A stretch of DNA of 64,000 bases from Gelatoporia subvermispora B (lineage: Eukaryota > Basidiomycota > Agaricomycetes > Polyporales > Gelatoporiaceae): the NCBI GenBank assembly GCA_000320605.2, contig KB445813.1, positions 418,371 to 482,370 of the forward strand, given 5' to 3'. The notes beneath the pieces are model-generated. The model did not search any database. It was given only the letters and a program-made list of their open reading frames with translations, and was not told where the DNA came from. Shown one piece after another: positions 1-10,943 of this stretch. Every line of letters starts with the position of its first letter. The first letter of the stretch is position 1. Position numbers and translations under genes: made by a program.

Positions 1-1104
1 GTGCCGTTGGCTGTGATGGATCCAGAGGCGGACGAATTGGTCTCACTAGCGTCGGATGGCCTGCGTCTGTTTGCGGCAGCGCGGGCTCTCCGCGGGCGAG
101 TACTGCGTCTTGGCTCTGTCTCAACCCCGGGCTGCTCCTCCGCCTGTGCCTCCTCCGGCACCACGCTGTCCAGCGCCTGGGTCGGCGAGAGGGTAGTCCC
201 GACATCCGCTTTGACGTCTGTGTCTGCGCCCGCAGACACCACCATCGCGCTCGCGAGTGGGGACGCTACGGGCGGCGTCGTCGCACCGGCAACGCCCCGC
301 GGGTTGCGCGTCCGCTTCGGCGGGGGCGCCGGATACCCACTGTCCACGTCGTCTGGCTCCCTGCGCTTGCGTTTCGCTGCGCTTGTTCCCCCTGCACGTC
401 TCTTGCGTGGGCTGCTGGGGCGGTCCCGCGTCGCCTCACGGTCGGCGGCCCGGCCGTTCGTGCCGCTCGAGCCGGGGCGCTCATCGTCCCCGCCCATGTC
501 GCGGTCACGATCGCGCACTTTGGCGGCAGGGCGGCGGGCACGGGACGACGAGCGCCGGGTGGTGTCGCCCTCATGAACGGGCTCGTTGTCGTCGACGGTG
601 AGTCGGCTGGGCAGTCCGAAGATGCCGGGATCTAGCTCGGGAAGGGAAAGCGCTAGGTTGCCTTGCGGGTGGTATAGAGGCAGGGAAGGCTTGATAGTGT
701 GCTTCGGACGCGTCTCGGCGATTGCGTGGGCATTCTTCGCACTTTCAAGGTCGCTGGCAATGGTGGATGGTGCCCTCGGGGTTGCCGCTGTGCTAGCAGG
801 ACGCGTTATAACTGCGCGTAATTAAATGTCACGTGAGAGCCGTCAAACTGGTGGCGTGTGGCTCACAGAGGTGTTCGCTCGCGGCTAGCGCGGCGGGTGA
901 CTTGTACGTGTACACGGGCTTGCGACGAATGGTTGATGTAGGAATGGCGATAATGGGGGTGATAGCAGTACTCAGGCGTGATGAGATCGGTTTGCTCTGG
1001 GCGGGTGCGGCGTCCGAGGCAGGTACGCTGATAGGGTACCGAGACCCCACCACTGTTGTGGTGAATGGATCCACGTCAACCTCCATAGCGGCCATGGCGA
1101 TCAT
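1..1104 (-). CDS. Hypothetical disordered nuclear-type protein, 3'-truncated by the window edge
   Basis: Minus-strand gene running off the left edge. Exon 1 starts at an ATG at 1104 (a second in-frame ATG lies at 1086) and ends at 867. A GTGAGC..CACAG intron (788-866, 79 nt, phase 1) joins it to an exon open from 787 to position 1. No stop is seen, so the C-terminus lies outside. The joined protein is rich in Ser, Pro, Arg and Asp. A basic stretch at about 365-412 (PRKRRAGG..AAKRKRR) looks like a bipartite nuclear localisation signal, followed by more RR-rich tracts. No enzymatic domain is recognised. The intron is inferred from consensus sites and because it removes in-frame stops on both sides. 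It could be a chromatin or transcription-associated protein, but nothing in the sequence proves that. Confidence 0.55.
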
Positions 1105-3165
1105 GTAACTTCTTGTGCAGCGTATTACAGTCAGCTGATATGAGATAGAAAGGGCAAGACCTACTAGCTTTGTATCCACAGAGACTAACACCAGTTCTGC
1201 GTAGGAATGTACAACCCGCAGCTATGCCTCTGCAGCTTTACTTCCGAATGCAGCAGTTCTATGTGCCTTCTTCAGGCTATCTATTCCGACTCCGGCCAAT
1301 GCTATCACGCTGGGACAGGCAATGAACACCTGGGATAGTATGATCTGTAAGAGCACAGCTAGCATGGGAGTGAATAGAGCATCCCGTTACCAACGGACCT
1401 TCGTGACTTGCCTCAAATGAGTTTTCCGGCCTATTCCCAGAAGGATAGTCTGGATAACGGGAGACGGGTGAGAAAAGGAGATGGACTGTGCGGATGAGTT
1501 CGCAACGGCAGGGCATGTCGCAGGTCGCATCCACGGGTGTAATGACCTGCATTGTAGCCACGTGCTTATCTTATCTCAGCGCGCCTAGATGCATGCAGAA
1601 AATCGATCATCATCATCACCGCGGGCCGTTGCTATGATCTTCTGGCCATCTCTTTCTGCGACCATGACTATGCTCTCTTTGCTGGACAGTGACTGAAGTC
1701 GTCAATGGCCCAACATGCTTTGAAAATGTGTGCTCAAGTCAACAAAACTATGACTTGTGAAACTGATTGCGGCGGACTGGCGCACTGGAGTGGAAGAGTC
1801 ATCTACAGTGATAGCTGTGCGGCCCCGCCATGCAGAGCCCTCGTGAGTGACAACGATAAATTGATTCCTCGATTCCCATACGACTCCTCTCTGACTTGTC
1901 TCAGCCTGAAACACTTCTCGTGCTGAACATACTATAATTGGGAGGCAATGGGTACCCTGTTATCTTACTCACCCACCGTCATCCTAATGCAAGAACCGGC
2001 CGTATCGACTGTTTCTCGGTGACAAAGACCCGGCACAATTGAGACCGAAATTTCAACCACATATTGCCTTCAGAATGCGCAAAGACATTGGACAGAGGAT
2101 GACCTCTCAACGGCGATTGTCACCGTTAGCAGTGACCCACCGGTGTCCTAGGAATCGAAGTACGGGAGCGGCTGAAAGAAGGTGTCAACTCGTTGCAATG
2201 AGTGGGAAATCCCGACGTCCAAGTCTCCAACACGGTATTGTCTCTTAGACCCTTGTTGTATTTTCCTGTGCATTCTAGCGAGCAGTAACAACAGCTGCTG
2301 TGTCAAGTTCTCATGGCAGATCCAGACCCCTCTTCACCTCCCGTTCCCGGCTCAGGAAGGAAAGATAGAAGCATACGTGTCCTACAAGCAGCCGATGTCT
2401 CCGGAATTTGATGCTTGCCTGAAGCAGCTGGTTTTCGCCTTCCAACCCTTAGAACACCCATGCTAGGCGAACTTGACCGACGCGGATGACACAGTCACAA
2501 CATTATACCACTCCCGGAGCCCAATGCCGGCGGGATGGTGGCTAATGTTGCGGATCTGTCATCGGGCGCCCGGAGCGCCCAATAGCGGCTTTGCCCGTGT
2601 GTGCGCAGATTGGTGTCGAGTGAGTCACGGAGGGCGTATACTCGGTTCGGCTTCTGCGCACGTCTTCGTGACTCATGCGGATCCCTAGCAACGCGTCCCT
2701 GAAGACGCGTCATACATTCTGTCCTCGATGTATCGGTGCGCAGGATCCGGAGATAACGAAGGAGGGGCGGCGCAGCGACTGCGCTCCCTAGAGCGCCAGC
2801 CTAGTATGCCTAAAGTGGTCCACCGACGCATGCAACACGTTGTTTAAGCCTACCCACAGACATTCCAAGCCAATTCCGCTGCACAATATTCGCGCCCACT
2901 GTGCTGCGTACTAATGAAACACGACAGCCGATTTGGCGAATTGATGTATTGCTGCGTTCTCGTCTATGGTGTACCAGCACCCGGGACCGCCCACCTCGAG
3001 AGTCCATCCAAGGTAGCTGTGCACTCAGTGACTCATTACAATATCAGCTATGGATATATGTGCGCGAAAGACGCGCTCCCGCATCCTTTAAAAGTGCTTT
3101 GTGAAAGGGCTCCCCACGTTCATTATCACTCTACACGAACTTCCTCCGACGCCATCTCTAGAGAC
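1105..3165. other. Gene-poor spacer
   Basis: Only short unconnected ORFs without domain signatures or matching splice structure. No RNA gene or repeat family recognised. Confidence 0.4.
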
Positions 3166-3518
3166 ATGACCGAGTCCGACCGTAAGTCATCGGTTGTACA
3201 TTGCACATCGCGCCAATGTAACACAAAACTGTTACAGACTGGCGTATGCAACTCAACAACTACCTCCAGGGTGCCGGTTCTGCACATCTGCTAAGCTGGG
3301 ACGTCCGCATGAGTGGCCCCCACCATCGACCTACATGGCATGCAACCGTTTACTGTGCGTACATGTGTCCTGTGTTATTCCTCTTTGCGAGTAATGACTC
3401 GCTCTCCACAGTCCGGGGTATACAGTACGGCAGCTGCAGCGGCCCAAATCAAGGGGCTGTGAGAGAAGAAGCGGCTCGACAAGCCCTAACTGCTCTATGG
3501 GCACAGCGCGGTTATTGA
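3166..3518 (+). CDS. Mini double-stranded RNA-binding-domain protein, copy A
   Basis: Three exons: 3166-3181, 3238-3354, 3412-3518; introns of 56 and 57 nt (GTAAGT..TTACAG and GTGCGT..CCACAG), both phase 1. The spliced product is about 79 aa and consists almost entirely of one dsRBD-like fold: helix 1 LNNYLQ, the strand segment WDVRMSGPHHRPTWHATVY, then a GIQYGSCSG turn and a second helix REEAARQAL. The strand block matches the dsRBD consensus (GPxHxPxFxxxV). The second helix lacks the usual KKxAK basic motif that contacts the RNA backbone, so canonical dsRNA binding is uncertain. Small single-dsRBD proteins of this type are common and uncharacterised in Agaricomycetes. A paralogue with identical exon architecture lies at 6105-6451; the middle exon is exactly 117 nt in both. 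Confidence 0.72.
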
Positions 3519-6104
3519 TATTCTCAGGTATGATTCACCTATGATTGTCTTGCACCGCCTGGTTGCTTATGATACTGCACAGCTCCATCACTCGATCATA
3601 AGCCACGTATATATATACTGATTGCTTTGACACACGTATTCCGACGCTTTCCTGCACCTGTGTATCTCTTGGCCGTCCTATGCTCCTCTCGCTGATACCA
3701 TCTGATGCTTTGTATGGACGCTGTTGATTTTACTGTATTGCTTAACTATTGAATCGGACATTGCTCTACATTATGTTCTATGTAGCTGAAATCTATCTTG
3801 ACTTAAAATGTGACCAGTCGTGTATCAGATTTGATCGGCATTGCATCGATCGGTGACCCGCGACGCTTCATCTTGAGGCGCCGTATCCTCCTCGCGGCCC
3901 CGGGAAGACATTCACATACTGCCAGCTAAGGCCGCTTTCGGTTTTTGGGTACTCTGTGGCAGTGCGCAAAGCCCATATGTCTGGTAGATCCTTTTTGTGA
4001 CTATTTACATTCGCACACGCCACATGAGCAAGACACAAGTCAAAGCGATCGATTATTTCGAGCGTGCTATTACCAACTTTTTCGATCGGCCTGGTCAGAC
4101 CTGCATCTCAGGCCGAGTTTGCGACGTGCCTGTTTCATGTCCCACTGATATACCATCGGGAGGATGGCAGAGCGTACGCCTGATATTTCGACACGACGAG
4201 AAAGTTATTCTGCACTTATTCCGCATATGTCTTTTATGGAGTGATTGGACTAGGCTAAGGCTATAATGTGTATGTGAGAATACAGGGACGTGCTAGGCCA
4301 TTCAAGACAGCGGGACGTGGCACGATTTGGGGGGAAGCTTCGACTGCCGTGAGTCGCCTGGCGCTTGCGCTCGATACCAACGGGACACGTCATTGGACTT
4401 GCAAGACGCCGGGGATTTGAGTTAACCATGTTGTCCACATGGACCATGACCGTGGGCGGCGTTGATGCACAGCGTTCTGTCATGTTTAGCCTTCAGGCTG
4501 ACGGGAATTTAAAATAAACGCCAAAACGCAGTCCTATAGAGCGCGTTAGCGGCTGCAGTTGGACCAAATAGTAGAGGCACCGGTCAAATATGTTGGGAGA
4601 GCATGATGACACCAGCCTGCTGCGCTCAGGGCCAATTGCTACGCTTACGTTGCTTGAGGATAGAACCTCCGGTGCCTCATGATCGCAGTCCTGAGACGAG
4701 AGCTTCTCAGTGTGGATCGTGCTTCACACATTGGAGGTGAGTCGCAGCCGAGAGCTGAGACCTGTAGATCACCTACGTAGACTTCAGAGCCGGGCTGGGC
4801 GCAGCTACTCTACTATTGCCGTGTGCGAAAGACGTGGGGCGGCGTGCGTATATGCAGACTCCGTCTTTTTTGTCCAACAGTCGATCTGCTCTTGCGATTG
4901 TAGCAACACACATAGCAATGCACCTTAACCCCCGTTCCGGCATAGGATCCAATGGACGGAGGCGCCCTGAGTTGCTTGAAGACGGAAACTGCTGCATCGG
5001 GGATGCACAGAAGCCGATAGCCTTTGATCGTAACACGCACAAACAAAAGAGTCGCTTTCTGGCGGCTCATTTTCCCTCTTCATCTGAGGCACGCCCTGTC
5101 GCGCCATGCAATTTATAGCACACTAATGTTCCGGAACGGATTCTTTGATGAATTTCCATTACCATACATATACTGTTTGAATCTACTCCGTATTTCTACC
5201 GGATGTTGATCCTCTCACACTGGTTCTCACACTGGTACCTACGGAGAACTGGATCCGGGAATGCCATCGTGCACAGCTCTACGGCAAGTCCGGAATCAGT
5301 GTCACCTTGTCCTCTCCTGATGCTGCCCCGCCAATAGAGCTGCTGGCCGACTGTATTCGGCATGACTCGTACGATGGGCTCTGCCTGCGTAGAGACCGGT
5401 CTGCTATGTCTGAAAGGCATTACTGTGTACCGCAAATAGTGCGCTTCTTCGCTCTTAAGCAGTCCACGGTCATCTACTAGGCATGCGCGTCAACCCAATC
5501 TGGTATCGTGCGGCCACTCTTTTCCCGGTCCCTTTCGGAATCCAGGAGCTCCTGCAGTCAAGCCGCGGCTTTGCTGTGTTTCCGGTCTCTGTGTCTCGCT
5601 ATGTTCTGCGAGTCATCTGGTATTGACCTCTACTATCTGTAGCGACCGGTGATTCACTTCAAGATAGAACCTTGATCACTGTGTCACATTTGTGGAACTG
5701 AGACACTCTAACGCAGTATGAATATCATAATCGTCGCAAGCTTCCACTGGACTGCAGTACTGATAGGCTGAAACAGCACTCAAAACTCCAGGTAAACTCC
5801 AAATTGACGATTTCACCTAGCTGAGAATCGCTGTTGGACAAATACATTGACCGCTGTTCTGCAACGTAAAGATGCGTGGCAGCTTCATGCGCGTCAGTTC
5901 AGAGGATGGGCCATCTCTCGGAGACAGGTCACAACACTGACGATGAGATCACTTTGCGCGTCCGGTGAGTACCATGTTTCCGAGCCGAGAGCCAGTGAAG
6001 TGCGGATCCAGGGAGCACGAGCACACATGCACCCTTGCTTGCTCTTCAGAGTATAAAATGTGCATTGGTCGCATACCGTATGGCAACTACCCCCCTCTCT
6101 CAAA
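3519..6104. other. Spacer between the two mini-dsRBD genes
   Basis: About 2.6 kb without a supportable gene. Short ORFs have no recognisable domain and no conserved splice sites. No third dsRBD copy was found here. Confidence 0.4.
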
Positions 6105-6451
6105 ATGAGCGACACGAGGAGCATTCCCGCCAACCGTGAGCGAGGCATGCTCTTGTCGAGGACTTCACTGAACCACTCGGCAGATTACCGCATGGCATTG
6201 AACAATTACCTCCAGGAACGAGGAGAACGTCGCACCATGAACTGGGACGTCTACAAGACCGGACCAGATCATATGTTAACTTGGCATGCGAGCGTGTACA
6301 GTGAGTGAGATTCCTGCGATACGTCGAATTAACCTCTTACTGGCCTGCGATAGTTGGTGGTTGCCTATGCGGAAGATTCTCTGCTAGAACGCGGGCAGCC
6401 GCAATGGAAGGAGCAGCACGCCAGGCGTTGTCGGCGGTGCAGAGCCATTGA
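6105..6451 (+). CDS. Mini double-stranded RNA-binding-domain protein, copy B
   Basis: Three exons: 6105-6135, 6184-6300, 6354-6451; introns of 48 and 53 nt (GTGAGC..GGCAG and GTGAGT..CGATAG), both phase 1 and at the same positions as in copy A. The product is about 81 aa: helix 1 MALNNYLQ, strands NWDVYKTGPDHMLTWHASVY, a GGCLCGRFS turn and a terminal helix AAMEGAARQAL. The GPDHxxTWxAxVY core is a clear dsRBD signature. As in copy A, the basic KKxAK motif of the last helix is absent. Copies A and B are diverged in sequence but share exon lengths and intron phases, so they arose by duplication and have both kept an open frame. No other domain is present. The protein is predicted soluble, with unknown partner and location. 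Confidence 0.75.
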
Positions 6452-7708
6452 TGATTCGACATCCATTGTCTCACGCATACCAGTCGACGAAATCTTCTCG
6501 TAGCACCCTTGAAATGATCCTTTACTCCATCGATGTGCCTGTCTTTCAGGTATTTTTGAAAGAATATTTCGTATCTTGTCTCTGATCTTGATGGTGCAAC
6601 AAGCGGAGGACATTGGCTCCTCATCAGCGGCCTGCCCTCGAAACGAAGCACCCCGGCCTAGTGAGGTGACCTTTTCTCCGTGTCACGCGAAGCAGATTTC
6701 GAGGCATAGTCGCGTACAATTTGACACGTCTCGCGAGTTATGTGCAGTTCAGTGAAAAATCTCGTCAGCATCCGTAATCGAAGTGATCTGCTTCTGAGCG
6801 CACTTACAATACAGCAATGAAGAGCGCGTTTAAACATGTATGTATCGTCAGAATATGTGGATCTAATCAACGCGACAGCGGTGATCATCATGCATCAGGA
6901 GTGTCTGGCACCACAACAACCATGGAGCACGTTCCGCAGCGTGGAGAATATTTCCGTATTCAACCGGGGACGGTTGTCGGACGCACTATGATGAGCATTT
7001 TTGTCCACGTATCCTCAAAAAGACTAGATTTTCGTTGTGTTTGCGGTGCCGCGGAGGTCCCAACGCTACCTCTCTTCTCAATAGCTGCCCATACCTCATT
7101 CCCAGTATTGGCATGCACATGACACACGGGTATCTCGCGCCCACAGAGTGACAATCCGCACGAGTTGCCATGTCGGACCTGCCAGTGTCACGGGAGTAGT
7201 AATTGAGTGTTCTTGTCATCTTTCTGCCGTGGCTTCCAGAGCTCAGCGGCACCACAAGATTGTCTTATGATCTGAGCGCTGAGCGACTAACGTGAGCAGC
7301 GACCATCAGACAAAACGTTGTATATTTGTATCGTTCCATCATGACCGACGACAGATCCTGACCGTGCTTGACGTCGTCTTGTGTTGCTGTCTTTGAGTGG
7401 TGAGAAGCAATAGCCCGTGACGACCCCCCTATTGTTGTGGCAGTTGATCGCTTTGACTCGGGGAAAATCGTAATGGTACAGTGTGCGGGCCGCCTCGGCT
7501 TGTGTCATAAAGTCACCCTACGGCATATTGCTGCTATCACCTTCATCGGCGTCGTTCCTGCGACCAATCACATGGCTCAGGTACATCTCCACAATGAAGG
7601 GATGACAGGCAGAAGAACCCGTACATCAGCAGGGAAAGCAAGAGGCGCGGACGCCAACTAATACCGTATGGAGGTGATCGAAGTGGCCTGAAATGTCAAA
7701 AAATAGAT
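6452..7708. other. Gene-poor spacer
   Basis: No supportable gene; only short ORFs on both strands without domains. Confidence 0.4.
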
Positions 7709-7820
7709 AGCAACAACTGGTTTCGATCCAGTGACCTCGGGGTTTCAATTGATCGATCGATCGATCGCCGATCGATCAGATGCATATGAGCCCCGCGCGC
7801 TACCCCTGCGCCATGTTGCT
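7709..7820 (-). tRNA. Initiator tRNA-Met (CAU) with a 41-nt intron
   Basis: Minus strand. The 7-bp acceptor stem AGCAACA/TGTTGCT pairs perfectly and has the initiator-type A1:U72 pair. Box A region GGCGCAGGGGTAGCGC matches the D arm. The anticodon stem is CGGGG/CCCCG around loop CTCATA+A (anticodon CAT at 7786-7788), giving the run of G:C pairs typical of initiators. The T arm is ACTGG-ATCGAAA-CCAGT, with A54 and A60 in place of the usual T54 and pyrimidine60, the hallmark of eukaryotic initiator tRNA. The intron (7744-7784) sits one base 3' of the anticodon, the standard position, and is made largely of GATC repeats. Mature length is about 72 nt before CCA addition. An intron in an initiator tRNA is uncommon; it may be functional or a pseudogene, but every stem is intact. 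Confidence 0.85.
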
Positions 7821-9381
7821 ATGCTTTATTGTGTCCTTTACGTATCCTAGTTCCACAGTGCCTCAGTTCCACTGAAGCCACCAGGCCATGCGCACAGCGA
7901 CTCGCCTACCGCAAGGCCCGAGACGACCTTTTTTTTTGCGCAAACACAGGCCCGTGGGCTTGAGGATGATGAAAATCTTCACTGAATCAGAGGGCCTATA
8001 ATCAGCTCTGCGTTCGGATTGGTACAGGGTTGTTTGGTTTCGAACCATGACTCACAGGGAACGATGGTGGTGGGTCAAAAATACAAGCTGTGCCCCTTGA
8101 TGGCGGACATCCAGCGAGACACTGCCACGACGAGACTGTTGATCAGCTTGAGCGTTTTCAACTCGTCAAATTGCTGAATCAACAGATCGCTCTTCCTGAC
8201 ATCTTTCTCACCAAATTATTGGCAGCGTTACTCGTTTGGCGAATATCCTTAGTCTTGTCGTGTTCAGGTTGAACCTGAACGACCTGAATCAGCTGCCGGC
8301 CCCTCGGTATGTCAGCGGTTCCTACGGTCAGGCGTTTTTCAAATTGTTCAACCAAATCAGAAGCATACCTTCATCACTTAAGTATACTAGTACTGCATCG
8401 TAGTACCCACTAATACCCACGCAAGAACGTAGATGCTGAGAGGTCTACAAGACTTGTTCTCTGAGTCTGATTATCCCTTGGTAAGATCAAAGTGCATAAA
8501 TACCATACAGTTGGTATAATGCTATTTGGGCAACGCAAGTCGTATCAATGGTGTGTCTGAAATGCGCAGATTTACGGAGCTACCATGAGAGCAGTGTTTC
8601 ACTTGCTTGATAACCTGACGAAGGCACAATCTCGGGATTCTTAGTGAGAGTAATAGTATGCAAAACCGGATCATTCATTCGTCATGTCAGCAGTCGTTGA
8701 GAGACATAAGTAACAGCTCGAGTACTCCAAGAATATGCCTATACATCGGGCTCACTGGCAAAGGTGGCACGCCCGTCGTTCGGTATTGACTACACGGTTC
8801 CGTGTCCTTCGACGAATTTCTCCGCAGCTAGTCTATCCGTGAATCAAATGTAGACCATCAATGCGCCACGTTTCGTCCACGAAAAAGTGCGTACCGTAGC
8901 CAGCTCAGACCAGATTGCCGGGTCAGGCGTCCCAGTCTACAGGCCACACACGCCACAGCGGCATGAGAGCGGTGCCAGCGCAGTGCGTGATTCATATGCA
9001 AATTTGTCCTGGGCCGATAATTTGAGTTCAGGAAAGACATACAGATTGGGATAGCAGGTGCTCAGTTTCTCCTGGCGCACGGCTGCGTGTTAATATCGGC
9101 GAGGCGCTCTAGAGTGCGAATGTTTGATCAATGTTTGATCCTTCAAACTTCAAGCTTCATGGTTGCGCTTGCACGTGCCAGTACTACACGATCGGCGCCA
9201 GCCACAGACGCGACGCGACGCGTGGCAGGCTGTCACGACCCTCAGGAGACGCCCGGCCTCCTCGCATGACCATCGACCGATCGAGCAATCACACCGGCGA
9301 CTCGTTCGGACCGGGTTCACCACCATCGACCCTGTCCTTCCCCAACCATCGCCTTCTCGCACTTTGAAGCGAACCTCCACA
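7821..9381. other. AT-richer spacer upstream of the SDR gene
   Basis: No supportable gene. The last ~250 bases, rich in CGAC/ACC and CCTTC tracts, are the likely promoter and 5' UTR of the dehydrogenase starting at 9382. Confidence 0.4.
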
Positions 9382-10943
9382 ATGTCCAAGTCTTCGAAGC
9401 CTTCGACGCCGTATGGTGGTGCCCCTGCAAGCGTCAGCAATGAAGAATTCAGAGATAGGACCGTCTCACGCCTGAAGAGCATCCAGACGCATCTTGAGAC
9501 TGCGCCGAGGTCCGGCAAGCTGAAGGGCAAGGTGTGCGTGGTGACGGGCGTTGGCTCGTTAACAGGTATTGGGTGAGTGCTATGCGCGATTAAGTCCAGG
9601 AAGGCCCTAAAGGTCGCTGTGATTGTAAGCCGGGCAGCTTCACTCACATTTGCGCACGAAGGTATGTGGCGTGCAATAGAGACATACGCTTCTCACCCTA
9701 TAATGCTTTATTGTAGGAGCGCAGCACCTGTACCTCATGGACTTTGACGGGACGAACCTTCCCGACCTCAAGGAAACCATCACGAAAAAGTACCCAGACG
9801 TCAAGGTATGCCCTGCTTTCCACCCCTGATCTCTAATAATCACGCTGAGAATGCATGGCAGGTTACAATCATCGAAGCTGATGCTGCAGACGATGAGACC
9901 ATCTCAGGTGTCTGCAAGCAGGCAATTCAGGAAGAGGGCCGACTAGATGTCTTCTTTGCCAACGTACGGTTATTCGGAAAAATTGCCGCTCATTCTTGCT
10001 AATTTTACCTGATGTTCAGGCTGGCTTGGGCACGAATCGACACCTTTTCGACACCTCTGCAGAGCAGTACACACATGTGATGCGAGTCAACGCACTTTCG
10101 TGAGTTAAGCTGGCTGCTGGGACAGGATATGTAATGGTCAATGAACACGCGGGGACTCAGATGCTTCCTCGCTATCAAGCACGCCTCACAGGCGATGATG
10201 AAGGCGAACCCGTCACGCGGCAAGCAGTACGGTGGTGGTAGTATCATCTTGACTGCGTCTGGTGCGTTCCCTAAATCTGTCATGATGGTGTTCGTGTACT
10301 TACAACGCAACGCTACAGTTGCTGGGTTGAACTCAGGAGGTGGTGCGCTCGATTGTAGGTCCCCCTCTCCGTTTCGCTTTTGCAACTTATTGATACTAAA
10401 GTCGCCCATACAGATAGCGCTAGTAAGGCCGCGTACGTCCCTACTCTTCAGTCTCTCGCTCGCTTTGCCTACACGGGCTCTTCCTCGGTTGGTGCCGGAA
10501 GACGATATTAATCCATTCCCAATTACAGCGTGAACAGTATGGCTAAGACGGCCGCTTACCAACTGATGCGCACGGACGTGCGCGTGAACGCGATATGCCC
10601 GGGCTTGATCGAAACTGGCATGACGGCCGGCATGTTCGAGTACGCCCGGGCACGGGGCACCGAGAACAAGGTCGGCCAGCTGAACGCGCTCGGGCGCTAT
10701 GGAATCTCTCAAGGTACGTCGTCCTGTGTCTTGCTTGGGTATATGCCTGACTTGCACCCCATGGCGATCAGAAATTGCGAACGTGGCTCTTTTCCTCGCA
10801 AGCGGTGCGTTGATTATTTGGTCCGAAGGTATGCCACTCACCATTTTTGTAAAGACGAATCTAGCTACGTCAACGGGCAGAATTGGGCCGTAGATGGAGC
10901 ACTTTCGAGCTCTATGCCTACGGTGGCTGGCCGATGGGCATGA
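9382..10943 (+). CDS. Short-chain dehydrogenase/reductase (classical SDR)
   Basis: Eleven exons: 9382-9572, 9630-9661, 9717-9805, 9862-9963, 10020-10099, 10161-10261, 10319-10354, 10414-10432, 10529-10713, 10772-10804, 10855-10943. Introns are mostly 50-61 nt and the total is about 318 aa. A ~45-residue lead precedes the Rossmann core. The NAD(P) motif VTGVGSLTGIG spans exons 1-2. The 32-nt exon 2 encodes RAASLTFAHE. Next come the acidic strand end LMDFDG, a catalytic Ser region SIILTAS and the catalytic YSASK, whose Tyr codon is split by an intron before a 19-nt microexon. The tail VNAICPGLIETGM is the usual SDR PG motif. It is a soluble oxidoreductase of unknown substrate. The Asp after the second strand suggests NAD rather than NADP preference (inference). 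Phases of all eleven exons agree. Confidence 0.88.

Noticed and set aside
1..576. 191-codon plus-strand ORF at the left edge
   Set aside because: The minus-strand frame gives a coherent spliced protein with a nuclear localisation signal; the plus frame looks like its shadow.
7744..7784. GATC microsatellite
   Set aside because: Explained as the intron of the initiator tRNA rather than an independent repeat.
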